DNA of 64,000 bases. Source: Carboxydocella sporoproducens DSM 16521 (GTDB lineage: Bacteria; Bacillota; GCA-003054495; Carboxydocellales; Carboxydocellaceae). The notes under the pieces were generated by a model. It saw only the letters and a list, made by a program, of their open reading frames with translations, had not been told where the DNA came from and did not search any database. Shown in pieces: positions 1 through 8,118 of this stretch (its first letter is position 1; each line of letters starts with the position of its first letter). The DNA lies in NCBI RefSeq assembly GCF_900167165.1, contig NZ_FUXM01000003.1:1-64000 (forward strand), read 5' to 3'. The position numbers and the translations under genes were made by a program.

Positions 1-50
1 AGCCGCAAGGCTTTGAGCGGACCGGTACTAATAGGTCGAGGTCTTAACCT
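1..50 (+). rRNA. 23S ribosomal RNA, 3' end (partial)
   Basis: The first ~50 bases match the conserved 3' terminus of bacterial 23S rRNA, including the segment reading accggtactaataggtcgag. The rest lies upstream of the window. The exact 3' end is set by the pairing of the mature ends and is only approximate here. Confidence 0.9.
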
Positions 51-102
51 CAAAAGAACTCTGTGCGGTTTTGAGGGAGCAATCCCTTGAATTGAATAAT
101 GT

Positions 103-177
103 TCCCCGATAGCTCAATGGTAGAGCGCCCGGCTGTTAACCGGTAGGTTGCAGGTTCGAGTCCTGCTCGGGGAGCCA
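103..177 (+). tRNA. tRNA-Asn (GTT anticodon)
   Basis: The cloverleaf folds with acceptor stem TCCCCGA/TCGGGGA, D arm GCTC/GAGC, anticodon loop CTGTTAA (GTT at 135-137) and a TTCGAGT T-loop. CCA is encoded at 175-177. The first anticodon-stem pair (128:144) is a C-T mismatch; the other four pair. It lies between 23S and 5S, so it is made from the rRNA operon transcript. Confidence 0.95.
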
Positions 178-178
178 G

Positions 179-294
179 TCCGGTGGCAATGGCGGTGGGG
201 CAACACCCGTTCCCATACCGAACACGGCAGTTAAGCCCACCAGCGCCGATGGTACTTGGACCGCAGGGTCCTGGGAGAGTAGGTCGCTGCCGGA
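179..294 (+). rRNA. 5S ribosomal RNA
   Basis: The segment has the 5S length (~116 nt). The ends pair (TCCGG with CCGGA), and the conserved internal blocks cccgttcccataccgaacac and gggagagtaggtcgc are present. It follows tRNA-Asn by one base and is followed directly by an intrinsic terminator. Confidence 0.95.
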
Positions 295-300
295 CAAAGA

Positions 301-331
301 ACCCCTCTGATCAGAAGATCAGAGGGGTTTT
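301..331 (+). terminator. Intrinsic terminator of the rRNA operon
   Basis: A perfect 12-bp stem (301-312 with 317-328) closes a four-base AGAA loop and is followed by a T run. It ends the rRNA operon seven bases after the 5S gene. Confidence 0.93.
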
Positions 332-370
332 GCATTTCATCGCAGTTTCAGGTAAGGAAAATAAAAGGAA

Positions 371-404
371 TTGCTTGGAATTTGTCGAATTGATATATCT
401 GACA
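371..404 (+). promoter_or_regulatory. Promoter of the helicase/nuclease operon, with a partial palindrome over the -10
   Basis: The -35 is TTGCTT (371-376) and the -10 is TATATC (394-399), 17 bp apart. TGA before the -10 makes it an extended type. TGTC at 383-386 and GACA at 401-404 form the outer arms of an imperfect inverted repeat spanning the -10. That is where a repressor could sit, but it does not match the Firmicutes LexA box (GAAC-N4-GTTC). Confidence 0.6.
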
Positions 405-424
405 GGGAATGGGGGGAGACCGAT

Positions 425-2875
425 ATGGAATTAAATTTGGAGCAAAGAAAATTAATTCAGCTAAAACCAAATGGTCAATGTTTAATTAAAGGAGTAGCTG
501 GTTCTGGTAAAACTACAGTTGCGGTCTATCGGATCCCTTTTTTGCTTAATTATTATTGTTATCAGCCGGATGACAATGTACTTCTGGTGACTTTTACTAA
601 AACACTCACAAATTATATAAAATATTTATATGACAGGGTTAACGATGAGGATAAATTACCATATCCAAGTCTTTTTAGCCCTGAAAATGCAAGGGTTGAG
701 ATTATTAATATTGATAGCCTGGTTTACAAATACTTTCAGCAATATCAGCTTTGTAATAATGTTAGATTTAATTTATTAACTGATAAAAGGTTAGCATATA
801 CATATCTGGCTCAGACAATAAATGAGTTAAAGAGACAATATTCGAATATTTCACTACTTGATCAGCAACATATAATTTTTTTATATGATGAAATTGATTG
901 GATAAAATCCTGTAATTATCTTGAACTAGAAGAATATCAAAATGCAGATCGCCTGGGTCGCATGGGGAAGCAGGGCAGTGATGGACCTAAGAAGTTGCCC
1001 AAAAACTCGGAGACTAGAAGAGCAATTTTTGAATTAATGAAACTGTATAATGAAAAATTAAGAAGCAGCGGATACGTGGATTTTAAGGATATGGCGTTGT
1101 ATGCTTTGAAGCAGGCGAAAACTAAAGTTGATAAAAAGTATACGCATATAATTATTGATGAAAGTCAAGATTTGACACGGGTACAATTAGAGTTACTTAA
1201 ATTGCTTTATAATGAAAAAGATTATTCCAGTATATGTTTTATTGCTGATACAGCACAAAGTATTTATCCACACTCATGGTTAGTTAAGGGCAGGAGCTTT
1301 GCCAGTATTGGTTTTGATATGACAGGTAGGAGTTACTCGTTATCCAAGAATTATCGTACAACAGCCCAAATTGCTAAAGCGGCTTACAGTCTAATTGAAA
1401 AGGACCCTGAGATTATCGAGGATGAGAACTTTGTTCAACCATCTTTAATAGATAGACAGGGAAATTTTCCTGTAAGACGATATTTTACTTCTCCCCAGGA
1501 TGAAGCAGAGTATATCGTTCGTGAGCTGGGTCAATATGTATTGAAAGCTTATAATCCTAAAGACATAGCTATAATTGCGAAAAATAAAGAGCAGCTCAGA
1601 TATATTAAAGAACAGTTGGATAAAGCTCAAATTACGGCAAATATATTTGAACGTAAAGAGATGGATTTTGAACATGAGGGTATAAAACTGGTAACAATCC
1701 ATTCTGTAAAGGGATTAGAGTTCAAAGTTGTATTTATTATTGGACTTAATTCAGGCATTATACCATACATATCTTATGCAGACGAAGAAGGGCGGTTGGT
1801 ACAGGAAACAACAGACAGAAAACTGCTTTATGTAGGAATGACCAGAGCAAATGATATGTTATATTTGACTTGTAGTGGCCAGCCATCTAAATTTTTGCAA
1901 GAAATAAATTGCGAGTTTTTGCGCCTTTCGCCTCGAGCTAAAATTGGCTGTTATTATCAGATACCGATTGAAAAATACCAATTTAAAGAAAAAATTATCG
2001 ATCTTTTTTCACGAGAAGAACAAGTAAGGCAATGGTTGATCAATGAGCTGCAAGAAAAATATAAATATCCTTTAGCTTTGTTGGACGTTGAATATCAGGT
2101 AAATTCTTTTTCTAAAGTTGGTCTTGTTGATATAGTCGTATCAATATATCGTAAAAATTTGCGAATACCTTATATTTTTGCTGAAGTAAAGGCTTTAGGA
2201 AGAGGCTTGCATAATGGCTTGGAACAATTAAAAAGTTATATGAGTAATGAAAAAAATTGTCAATATGGTTTATTAACTGATGGAAATGAAATGGTTTTTC
2301 TTGATAAAGACCTGCAAATGATCGATGATATTCCCGAGTTCGGCTCATGGATGTTGCCTGAATATATTATCAGGTACGAGTTCCACGATTTGAAACGAAA
2401 CAGGACTTTCATTTTGGAGTTAGATCAGGATAACCCGGATGAACTAGTTGTTAGAAGCCAGGATGCTTACTCAGAAAAATATGATTTTGCTCAATTATCA
2501 GCAATAAATGTTTACAGTAGTGTTGCTGCTGGTAACCCCACTGAGATTTTTGAAGAGCCTTTAAAAGAGATGTTATTACCGGAGGAATGGTTTAATAAAG
2601 CAAACGAGTATTTTATACTCCAGGTAAAAGGGGACTCAATGATTGGAGCCAACATTGCAAGTGGGGATATGGTACTTGTACAAAGACAAACAACAGCTCA
2701 AAATCGTGATATAGTAGTTGTTGCTTTAGGAGAAGAAGCTACTCTAAAACGTTACGTTCCAATGGGAAATAGTGTTATTCTGATGCCGGAAAATAAAAAT
2801 TATGAGCCTATTCTAGTCCAGGATACAAAAGCACAAATTATAGGAGTTGTGATAGGGATAATAAAACTTGTCTAA
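425..2875 (+). CDS. UvrD-like helicase with PD-(D/E)XK-type nuclease and C-terminal LexA/UmuD-type self-cleaving domain
   Basis: An 816-aa three-part protein. Residues 1 to ~500 are a superfamily 1 helicase: Walker A GVAGSGKTT near 23-31, Walker B IIIDESQD near 242-249, motif V TIHSVKGLEF near 424, motif VI YVGMTRA near 468. About 540-690 looks like a restriction-type nuclease fold (DIVV then AEVKA, a D...ExK signature). The C-terminus is a peptidase S24 domain with Ser738 in GDSM and Lys775 in ATLKR. The Ser-Lys distance of 37 equals that of LexA and UmuD, and an Ala702-Gly703 bond in VAAGNP lies 36 and 35 residues before the Ser, where those proteins cut themselves. The chosen ATG has GGGGGGAG upstream; an earlier in-frame ATG at 371 falls in the promoter. 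The gene is visibly more AT-rich than its neighbours, which suggests recent transfer. Inference: damage-triggered (RecA-stimulated) self-cleavage controls the enzyme. The nuclease call is less certain than the other two domains. Confidence 0.88.
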   Translation: MELNLEQRKLIQLKPNGQCLIKGVAGSGKTTVAVYRIPFLLNYYCYQPDDNVLLVTFTKTLTNYIKYLYDRVNDEDKLPYPSLFSPENARVEIINIDSLVYKYFQQYQLCNNVRFNLLTDKRLAYTYLAQTINELKRQYSNISLLDQQHIIFLYDEIDWIKSCNYLELEEYQNADRLGRMGKQGSDGPKKLPKNSETRRAIFELMKLYNEKLRSSGYVDFKDMALYALKQAKTKVDKKYTHIIIDESQDLTRVQLELLKLLYNEKDYSSICFIADTAQSIYPHSWLVKGRSFASIGFDMTGRSYSLSKNYRTTAQIAKAAYSLIEKDPEIIEDENFVQPSLIDRQGNFPVRRYFTSPQDEAEYIVRELGQYVLKAYNPKDIAIIAKNKEQLRYIKEQLDKAQITANIFERKEMDFEHEGIKLVTIHSVKGLEFKVVFIIGLNSGIIPYISYADEEGRLVQETTDRKLLYVGMTRANDMLYLTCSGQPSKFLQEINCEFLRLSPRAKIGCYYQIPIEKYQFKEKIIDLFSREEQVRQWLINELQEKYKYPLALLDVEYQVNSFSKVGLVDIVVSIYRKNLRIPYIFAEVKALGRGLHNGLEQLKSYMSNEKNCQYGLLTDGNEMVFLDKDLQMIDDIPEFGSWMLPEYIIRYEFHDLKRNRTFILELDQDNPDELVVRSQDAYSEKYDFAQLSAINVYSSVAAGNPTEIFEEPLKEMLLPEEWFNKANEYFILQVKGDSMIGANIASGDMVLVQRQTTAQNRDIVVVALGEEATLKRYVPMGNSVILMPENKNYEPILVQDTKAQIIGVVIGIIKLV

Positions 2876-2900
2876 TTTTGAGAGCCAAGGGGGCAAGCCG

Positions 2901-5264
2901 ATGCCGGGAAATGCAATTACCGGAGAAGAGCATGGCCTAATATATTATCTATCTAAAGATTTACAGGAAGCTAAAATGGTAAAACTAATTGTTTCTTTTC
3001 TAATGGAGCAAGGAGCTGAATTGCTGGTAAATGACTTAAAAACCCTGGCTGCAAAGGGAGTCCCAATTCGCATTTTAACCGGACGATATCTTAATATAAC
3101 TGAACCGTCGGCAGTTTACTTGCTGAAAAAAGAACTAGGAGACAGCCTGGATATCCGTTTTTTTAACCGACAAAATGTCTCTTTTCACCCTAAGGCTTAC
3201 ATTATTGAAAAGAAAAAGGCTGGGGTAATCTATATAGGTTCGTCTAATCTTTCCCGCTCCGCGTTAACTAATGGGGTAGAATGGAATTTCCGGTTGGAGG
3301 AGCAGGTGGCTCCTGAAGATTATGCTCAGTTTGTTGCCGCCTTTGACCGGTTATTTGAAAGGCAGTCGGAGAAGGTTACGGATGAAGTTTTGATGGAATA
3401 TGCTGCAAACTGGCGCAGGACTATTTTTAGCGAAGACCGTCCACAGACGGAAGAAATAGTAAGGCCAAGAGGGGCACAGATTGAAGCTTTATATAATTTG
3501 GCTGAGTGCAGAAGAAATGGCTATAAAAAAGGGTTAGTGGTTGCTGCAACAGGTATAGGCAAAACATATCTTGCGGCTTTTGATAGTAAAAAATATGCCA
3601 GAGTGCTGTTTCTAGCCCACAAAGAAGAGATTTTACGACAGGCAGAGGCTAGCTTCGCTAAAGTTCGTCCTGGAGCAAAGACTGGCTTTTTCTCTGGGCA
3701 GGAGAAAACGCTTGATGCTGAGCTGCTTTTTGCAACTGTGCAAACCCTGGGCCAAGAACGTTATTTAAAGCCGGAAGTGTTTTCTCCCGACTATTTTGAC
3801 TACATTGTTGTGGATGAATTTCATCATGCAGCGGCTGATAGCTATTTACGTGTGCTAAATTACTTCAGGCCCAAGTTTTTATTGGGACTTACGGCAACTC
3901 CGTACCGGATGGATAATAGGGATATTTTTGCTCTCTGCGACAATAATGTTGTTTATGAAATTTACCTGGCTGATGCCATTAATCGTGGACTGCTGGTACC
4001 TTTCCGCTATTATGCTTTTTATGATGATACTGATTATGACCGAATCGCTTTCAGAAATGGTCATTATGATATTAAACAACTGGAAGCAGCCCTTTCACAA
4101 AATCGCAGAGCAGGTCTGGTTCTAGAAAAGTATAAAATGTTTCAGAAAGAGAAGGCAATAGGTTTCTGTGCGGGTATTCGTCATGCAGAGTATATGGCGG
4201 AATATTTTAATCAGCATAAGGTTCCGGCTGCGGTGGTACACAGTGGGCCTTCTGAGTCCAGATACTATCTGCCCCGACAGGAAGCAATTAGCCAGCTGGT
4301 GGAAGGCAAACTCAAGGTAATTTTTACCGTCGACATGTTTAATGAAGGCGTAGATATTCCAACAGTAGATATGGTTATGTTCTTACGACCGACTGAGTCA
4401 TATGTTGTCTTTTTACAGCAGCTGGGTCGAGGTTTGCGTAAGGCAGAAAATAAAGAATATCTGACGGTGTTGGATTTCATCGGTAACTATAAGCGAGCCC
4501 ATCATATTCCTTATTTATTAGCTGGGAAAAACCCCATGGCTGTTGAGGGGAAGAAATTTAGATTACCTCATGAAATTGATTTTCCAGAAGGCTGTATAGT
4601 AAATTTTGATTTCAAACTCATTGACCTTTTCCAGGAACTGCGGAAACGGGATCCGCTGACACAAAGGCTTAAAGACGAGTTCTGGCGGCTTCAGGATGAG
4701 TTGGGGCGCCGGCCCACAAGACTGGATATTTACCTTGGCAGCGATATACCCCTTCGCCACTTCCTTAATATGGACGGCTGGCTGGGTTTTTTGGCCAGTA
4801 TCGACCAACTGACAGCAGAAGAGCAAAACTGGCTTAACAATAATGTTGCTGCATTTTTAAGAGAACTGGAGAAAACCAGTATGACTAAGTCGTATAAAAT
4901 TCCTACTTTGCTCAGCTTTATTGAAGACGATAGGTTATTACACAGTGTAAATAAATCAAGGCTGATACATGTATGGCGTGAATATTATTCTGATCCAGTA
5001 CATGAGCAGGATATGGTCAGGGACAAAACCACCAGAACCTGGAGAAACTGGGATGATGAAAAACTGGCCCGACTGGCAATCCGTAATCCGGTTTTTTACT
5101 TATCGCAAGGCCGGTTTTTCCACTTCGATGAAATTAACCAGGTATTTACCTTAGACAGTTCCATTGTGGAACATATTAGTCCGTTATTGGCGGAACATGT
5201 CAGGGATATTTTGACCTGGCGCAGCACTGAGTATTTTGCGACACGATATAGAAGGGGTGAGTAA
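2901..5264 (+). CDS. PLD-family nuclease fused to DExH superfamily 2 helicase (DUF3427-like)
   Basis: A 787-aa protein. The N-terminal phospholipase D fold carries the HPKAYI...GSSNLS pattern (from about residue 96), typical of PLD nucleases. The helicase follows: Walker A AATGIGKT (~215), DEFHH (~304), GLTATPYR, then the motif V/VI block FNEGVDIP...QLGRGLR and LDFIGNYKRA, as in restriction-like and DUF3427 helicases. The chosen ATG is preceded by AAGGGGG; an upstream TTG (2868) would overlap the previous gene and lacks a good site. It lies 25 bp after the LexA-tailed helicase, so the two are probably co-transcribed. This class occurs in defence islands and is thought to cut or remodel foreign DNA; its exact substrate cannot be read from sequence. 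Confidence 0.87.
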   Translation: MPGNAITGEEHGLIYYLSKDLQEAKMVKLIVSFLMEQGAELLVNDLKTLAAKGVPIRILTGRYLNITEPSAVYLLKKELGDSLDIRFFNRQNVSFHPKAYIIEKKKAGVIYIGSSNLSRSALTNGVEWNFRLEEQVAPEDYAQFVAAFDRLFERQSEKVTDEVLMEYAANWRRTIFSEDRPQTEEIVRPRGAQIEALYNLAECRRNGYKKGLVVAATGIGKTYLAAFDSKKYARVLFLAHKEEILRQAEASFAKVRPGAKTGFFSGQEKTLDAELLFATVQTLGQERYLKPEVFSPDYFDYIVVDEFHHAAADSYLRVLNYFRPKFLLGLTATPYRMDNRDIFALCDNNVVYEIYLADAINRGLLVPFRYYAFYDDTDYDRIAFRNGHYDIKQLEAALSQNRRAGLVLEKYKMFQKEKAIGFCAGIRHAEYMAEYFNQHKVPAAVVHSGPSESRYYLPRQEAISQLVEGKLKVIFTVDMFNEGVDIPTVDMVMFLRPTESYVVFLQQLGRGLRKAENKEYLTVLDFIGNYKRAHHIPYLLAGKNPMAVEGKKFRLPHEIDFPEGCIVNFDFKLIDLFQELRKRDPLTQRLKDEFWRLQDELGRRPTRLDIYLGSDIPLRHFLNMDGWLGFLASIDQLTAEEQNWLNNNVAAFLRELEKTSMTKSYKIPTLLSFIEDDRLLHSVNKSRLIHVWREYYSDPVHEQDMVRDKTTRTWRNWDDEKLARLAIRNPVFYLSQGRFFHFDEINQVFTLDSSIVEHISPLLAEHVRDILTWRSTEYFATRYRRGE

Positions 5265-5647
5265 TGATGGATTGTATTTTTTGTCAGCTGCCGAAAGAAA
5301 CCTTTATTGCTGAAAATGAGCTTGCAGTTGCTATTTTTGACAAGTTTCCTGTTAATCCTGGGCATACGCTGGTAATTCCCAAGCGTCATTTTGCAAATTT
5401 TTTTGAGGCGACTGGAGAAGAAATAATGGCTATTTATGATTTGTTACAGGAAGTAAAAAGGATACTTGAAACGCAATTCAAGCCCGATGGCTATAATGTT
5501 GGAATAAACGTAGGGCAAGTAGCTGGACAGACTATCATGCATCTGCATGTCCATGTCATTCCCCGTTATCAGGGGGATGTGGATAAGCCCCGCGGTGGGA
5601 TAAGAAACTTGAAGCCAAATTTAGTACCTTATGTGGAGGAACTGTAG
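5264..5647 (+). CDS. HIT family nucleotide hydrolase
   Basis: A 127-aa histidine triad protein with the catalytic motif HLHVHVIPR near residue 92 and the Zn-type start DCIFCQLP. HIT proteins hydrolyse or transfer nucleoside monophosphates from dinucleoside polyphosphates, AMP-lysine or similar substrates. The ATG overlaps the stop of the helicase gene by one base (TAATG), which implies translational coupling. A second ATG follows at once, so the start could be three bases later. HIT proteins are usually housekeeping enzymes, but the tight coupling ties this copy to the helicase operon. Confidence 0.93.
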   Translation: MMDCIFCQLPKETFIAENELAVAIFDKFPVNPGHTLVIPKRHFANFFEATGEEIMAIYDLLQEVKRILETQFKPDGYNVGINVGQVAGQTIMHLHVHVIPRYQGDVDKPRGGIRNLKPNLVPYVEEL

Positions 5648-5649
5648 AG

Positions 5650-5961
5650 ATGAAGGTTTATAACAAACTGGTGAGAGATCGAATACCAGAAATCATTGAA
5701 CAGACCGGCAAAAAGGTGGAGTATGAAGTGGTGGAGGATAATGAGAAAGTGATCCAGCTGCTGGAAGAGAAACTTCTGGAGGAATGGCAGGAGTATAAGG
5801 AGAGCGGGAGTGTGGAGGAGATTGCCGACCTGCTGGAGGTGTTGTTTGCTATAGCCGAGAGGAAAGGGATAAGCAGGGATGAGTTATTGGAGCTGGCAAG
5901 AAAGAAGGCAGAGGAACGAGGGGGGTTTAGGAGAGGGGTGGTTTTGATTGGAACATATTGA
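5650..5961 (+). CDS. MazG-like / phosphoribosyl-ATP pyrophosphohydrolase-like protein
   Basis: A 103-aa all-helical protein of the MazG/HisE-like superfamily. It starts with YNKLVRDRIPEII, a signature of the stand-alone family, and has the acidic metal-binding pattern EEKLLEEWQEY followed by EEIADLLEV. Relatives hydrolyse (d)NTPs or related nucleotides to the monophosphate plus pyrophosphate. It begins two bases after the HIT stop, with GTGGAGG upstream, and is the last gene of the operon. It is not hisE: no histidine genes are nearby. Its substrate is unknown. Confidence 0.85.
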   Translation: MKVYNKLVRDRIPEIIEQTGKKVEYEVVEDNEKVIQLLEEKLLEEWQEYKESGSVEEIADLLEVLFAIAERKGISRDELLELARKKAEERGGFRRGVVLIGTY

Positions 5962-5970
5962 TAATTGTTG

Positions 5971-5989
5971 CTTAAATCGATAATTTAAG
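5971..5989 (+). promoter_or_regulatory. Inverted repeat upstream of jetA
   Basis: CTTAAAT and ATTTAAG are perfect 7-bp arms separated by five bases, ten bases after the previous stop and 64 bases before jetA. It is too AT-rich and lacks a T run for a terminator, so an operator is more likely. No convincing -35/-10 pair could be assigned beside it. Confidence 0.4.
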
Positions 5990-6053
5990 AAGGAATCCAC
6001 TTTCATCAGGGCGAACTAAAAATACTGACAAATCGCCAAAAAGGAAGGTTCTA

Positions 6054-7508
6054 ATGAAGCCAGAGCTAAACCTCTTCGCTGTTATTCCTGAAAAATTTTT
6101 CAGCGTCCTGGCCAGCCCCCTCAAAGAGGACTATGCTAATATCCTCTTCCGCATTTTCCACCAGTACCGGTTGACCAATTTCGGTTTATCCAGGGAAGTT
6201 TTGCTGGATATCATCATTGATTACCTGGAGGAAAAGGCGGAAGATGAACAATTTACCCGTCTGCTCGATGAAAGCGTCTGGGAAGAAAGCCTGGACCTGG
6301 GCAGCTCGCCCCGGGACCGGGCCAGCTTTGTTTTGCGCAAACTGGAGGAAACGGGCTGGATTACCAGAGAAACCCTGGTCAATTATGAAGAATATATCAA
6401 TCTCACCGATTATGCCATTCAAATCCTGGACTTGCTGGACAAAATCCGCAAAAACCACCGGGCGGAATACCAGGGTTATGTATTTGCTACCTATACTTTA
6501 CTTTACACCGAGGAGGCCAGCCGGCAGGGGGCCATGGCCCTGGAAAAGGCCTATGAGCAGACGGAAGCCCTGCTCAACGGGCTGAAGGCGTTAAGTCATA
6601 ATATCAAGCGCTATATTGAACGGGTTCAGGATGAACTGGATCCGAAGGCCATCTTGCGCCTGCATTTTGAAGATTATAAGGCGGAGATTCTGGACCGCAG
6701 TTATCACCGGTTGAAAACATCGGATAACGTTTCCCGCTATCGGCCTAAAATCGTGGACAGGATCAACCAGTGGTACAATGATGAAAACTGGGTACAGGAA
6801 GCGGCAGTCCATGAGGTGCAGCGCCGGCGCCAGGGGGAGCTGACCATAGAGGAGGCGCGAGAGCTGATTTATGGGCGCATGGATTTTATCCGACAAACCT
6901 ACCTCAACCTGGATCAACTGCTGGAGGAAATCGATCGGCGCAATTCCCAGTATGCCAGTGCCTCTCTGTTGCAGATTCAGTACCGGCTGAACAGCAGCCA
7001 GAACCTGGAGGGGCAAATTCTTTCCCTTTTGCAGTACCTGGCCCAGTTGTTAACCGAACAGGCAGCCCGGGGAGATGATGATTTGCCAGCGGCCATGGCT
7101 GGACTGTTCAGCCTGTACAGCCAGTCTTATCTGGATGAAAAATCCCTTTATACTCCCCGCCGGGCAGCGCGACAGCACCAGCCGGCAGAAGTGGTGGAAG
7201 CGGTTACAGTGGACGAGCGGGTTCGGGCCCAACGGGTGGCGGAACTGCAGGCGCGCCTGGCGGAAAAGCTGACCCGGGACAAAATCAACCGCTATGTGCT
7301 GGAGAAACTGGGCGAACGGGAGATGATCCGGGCCGAAGAGCTGGGTATCGAGGCCATGGAGGATTACCTCAAATTGATTTACACGGCAGTCTATGGCCGT
7401 TCACAGCGGGTGGACTACCGGGTGGAGTATAGTGGACCGCGGGTAACAGCGGCAGAAGGAGCTTTTGAATTCAAAAATATCGTCATCCGGCGGCGGAAGG
7501 GAAGATAA
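6054..7508 (+). CDS. jetA: Wadjet subunit JetA (kleisin-like)
   Basis: A 484-aa, highly charged and mostly helical protein. It starts with LFAVIPEKFFSVLASP, typical of the JetA group found in non-type-I Wadjet systems (DUF5716-like), not the DUF3375 JetA of type I. JetA is the MukF-like kleisin that bridges the SMC-type heads of JetC and binds JetB. Wadjet recognises and cuts circular plasmid DNA after loop extrusion. The ATG has AAGGAAGG upstream. jetB starts five bases after the stop, and the four-gene order A-B-C-D supports the call. The family name is from memory; the type (II or III) is not settled. Confidence 0.87.
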   Translation: MKPELNLFAVIPEKFFSVLASPLKEDYANILFRIFHQYRLTNFGLSREVLLDIIIDYLEEKAEDEQFTRLLDESVWEESLDLGSSPRDRASFVLRKLEETGWITRETLVNYEEYINLTDYAIQILDLLDKIRKNHRAEYQGYVFATYTLLYTEEASRQGAMALEKAYEQTEALLNGLKALSHNIKRYIERVQDELDPKAILRLHFEDYKAEILDRSYHRLKTSDNVSRYRPKIVDRINQWYNDENWVQEAAVHEVQRRRQGELTIEEARELIYGRMDFIRQTYLNLDQLLEEIDRRNSQYASASLLQIQYRLNSSQNLEGQILSLLQYLAQLLTEQAARGDDDLPAAMAGLFSLYSQSYLDEKSLYTPRRAARQHQPAEVVEAVTVDERVRAQRVAELQARLAEKLTRDKINRYVLEKLGEREMIRAEELGIEAMEDYLKLIYTAVYGRSQRVDYRVEYSGPRVTAAEGAFEFKNIVIRRRKGR

Positions 7509-7512
7509 CAGG

Positions 7513-8118
7513 ATGAACTGGTATACCCGTTATGAGGGATTGAATAACAGTGATAAAGGGGAATTTAACCGGGTGGTAAATTTATTACTTGCGGTGACTT
7601 TTGTCAATAAAAAGCATCCCGACCAGCGCCGGGATTATTATTTCATCGAACGGCATGAGGAAATGTTTCACCAGTATTTGGCCCTGGCCGGCTGGGAGCT
7701 GCGACATGATGCTGTCCACGGCGTTTACCAGGCTGTCAACAGTCAGGACTTCAATCGCTTGCGGCTGAAGCTGGAGGAGAGCATTATTCTTCTGCTCATC
7801 CGGTTGATCTATGAGGAAAAACGCAAGGAGCTGCATCTATCTGAACACGTTAGTTTCCGGGTGAGGGAGTTGCAGGAAAAATATGCTGCCCTGAAAATCA
7901 GCAAACGGCCTATCAATAAAAAGTCTTTGCGGGAAGGGTTGGCCCTGTTTAAGCGTTTTCATCTGCTGGAGGTTCTGGATGGGGATGTGACCGACCCGGA
8001 ATGCCGCCTCCTGATCTATCCGGCTATTTTGCTGGCAGTCAGGGTGGAGGATGTGCGCCAGGTTTACGAGCGACTGAGCGCCTATGGGGAAGATGGGGAA
8101 GAAGGAGAAGCAGAATGA
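7513..8118 (+). CDS. jetB: Wadjet subunit JetB (MukE-like)
   Basis: A 201-aa helical protein without transmembrane segments, in the position and of the size of JetB, the MukE-like winged-helix partner of the kleisin JetA. The ATG at 7513 is preceded by GAAGGGA; an in-frame ATG 48 bases upstream lies inside jetA and has no site. The stop overlaps the start of jetC (ATGA). By itself the sequence would be unrecognisable; the assignment rests on its place between clear jetA and jetC genes. Confidence 0.85.
   Translation: MNWYTRYEGLNNSDKGEFNRVVNLLLAVTFVNKKHPDQRRDYYFIERHEEMFHQYLALAGWELRHDAVHGVYQAVNSQDFNRLRLKLEESIILLLIRLIYEEKRKELHLSEHVSFRVRELQEKYAALKISKRPINKKSLREGLALFKRFHLLEVLDGDVTDPECRLLIYPAILLAVRVEDVRQVYERLSAYGEDGEEGEAE

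Noticed and set aside
383-404. LexA (SOS) box
   Set aside because: It lacks GAAC-N4-GTTC; only the outer four bases of each arm are complementary.
183-434. 83-codon frame over the 5S gene
   Set aside because: It lies across 5S rRNA and its terminator and has no ribosome site.
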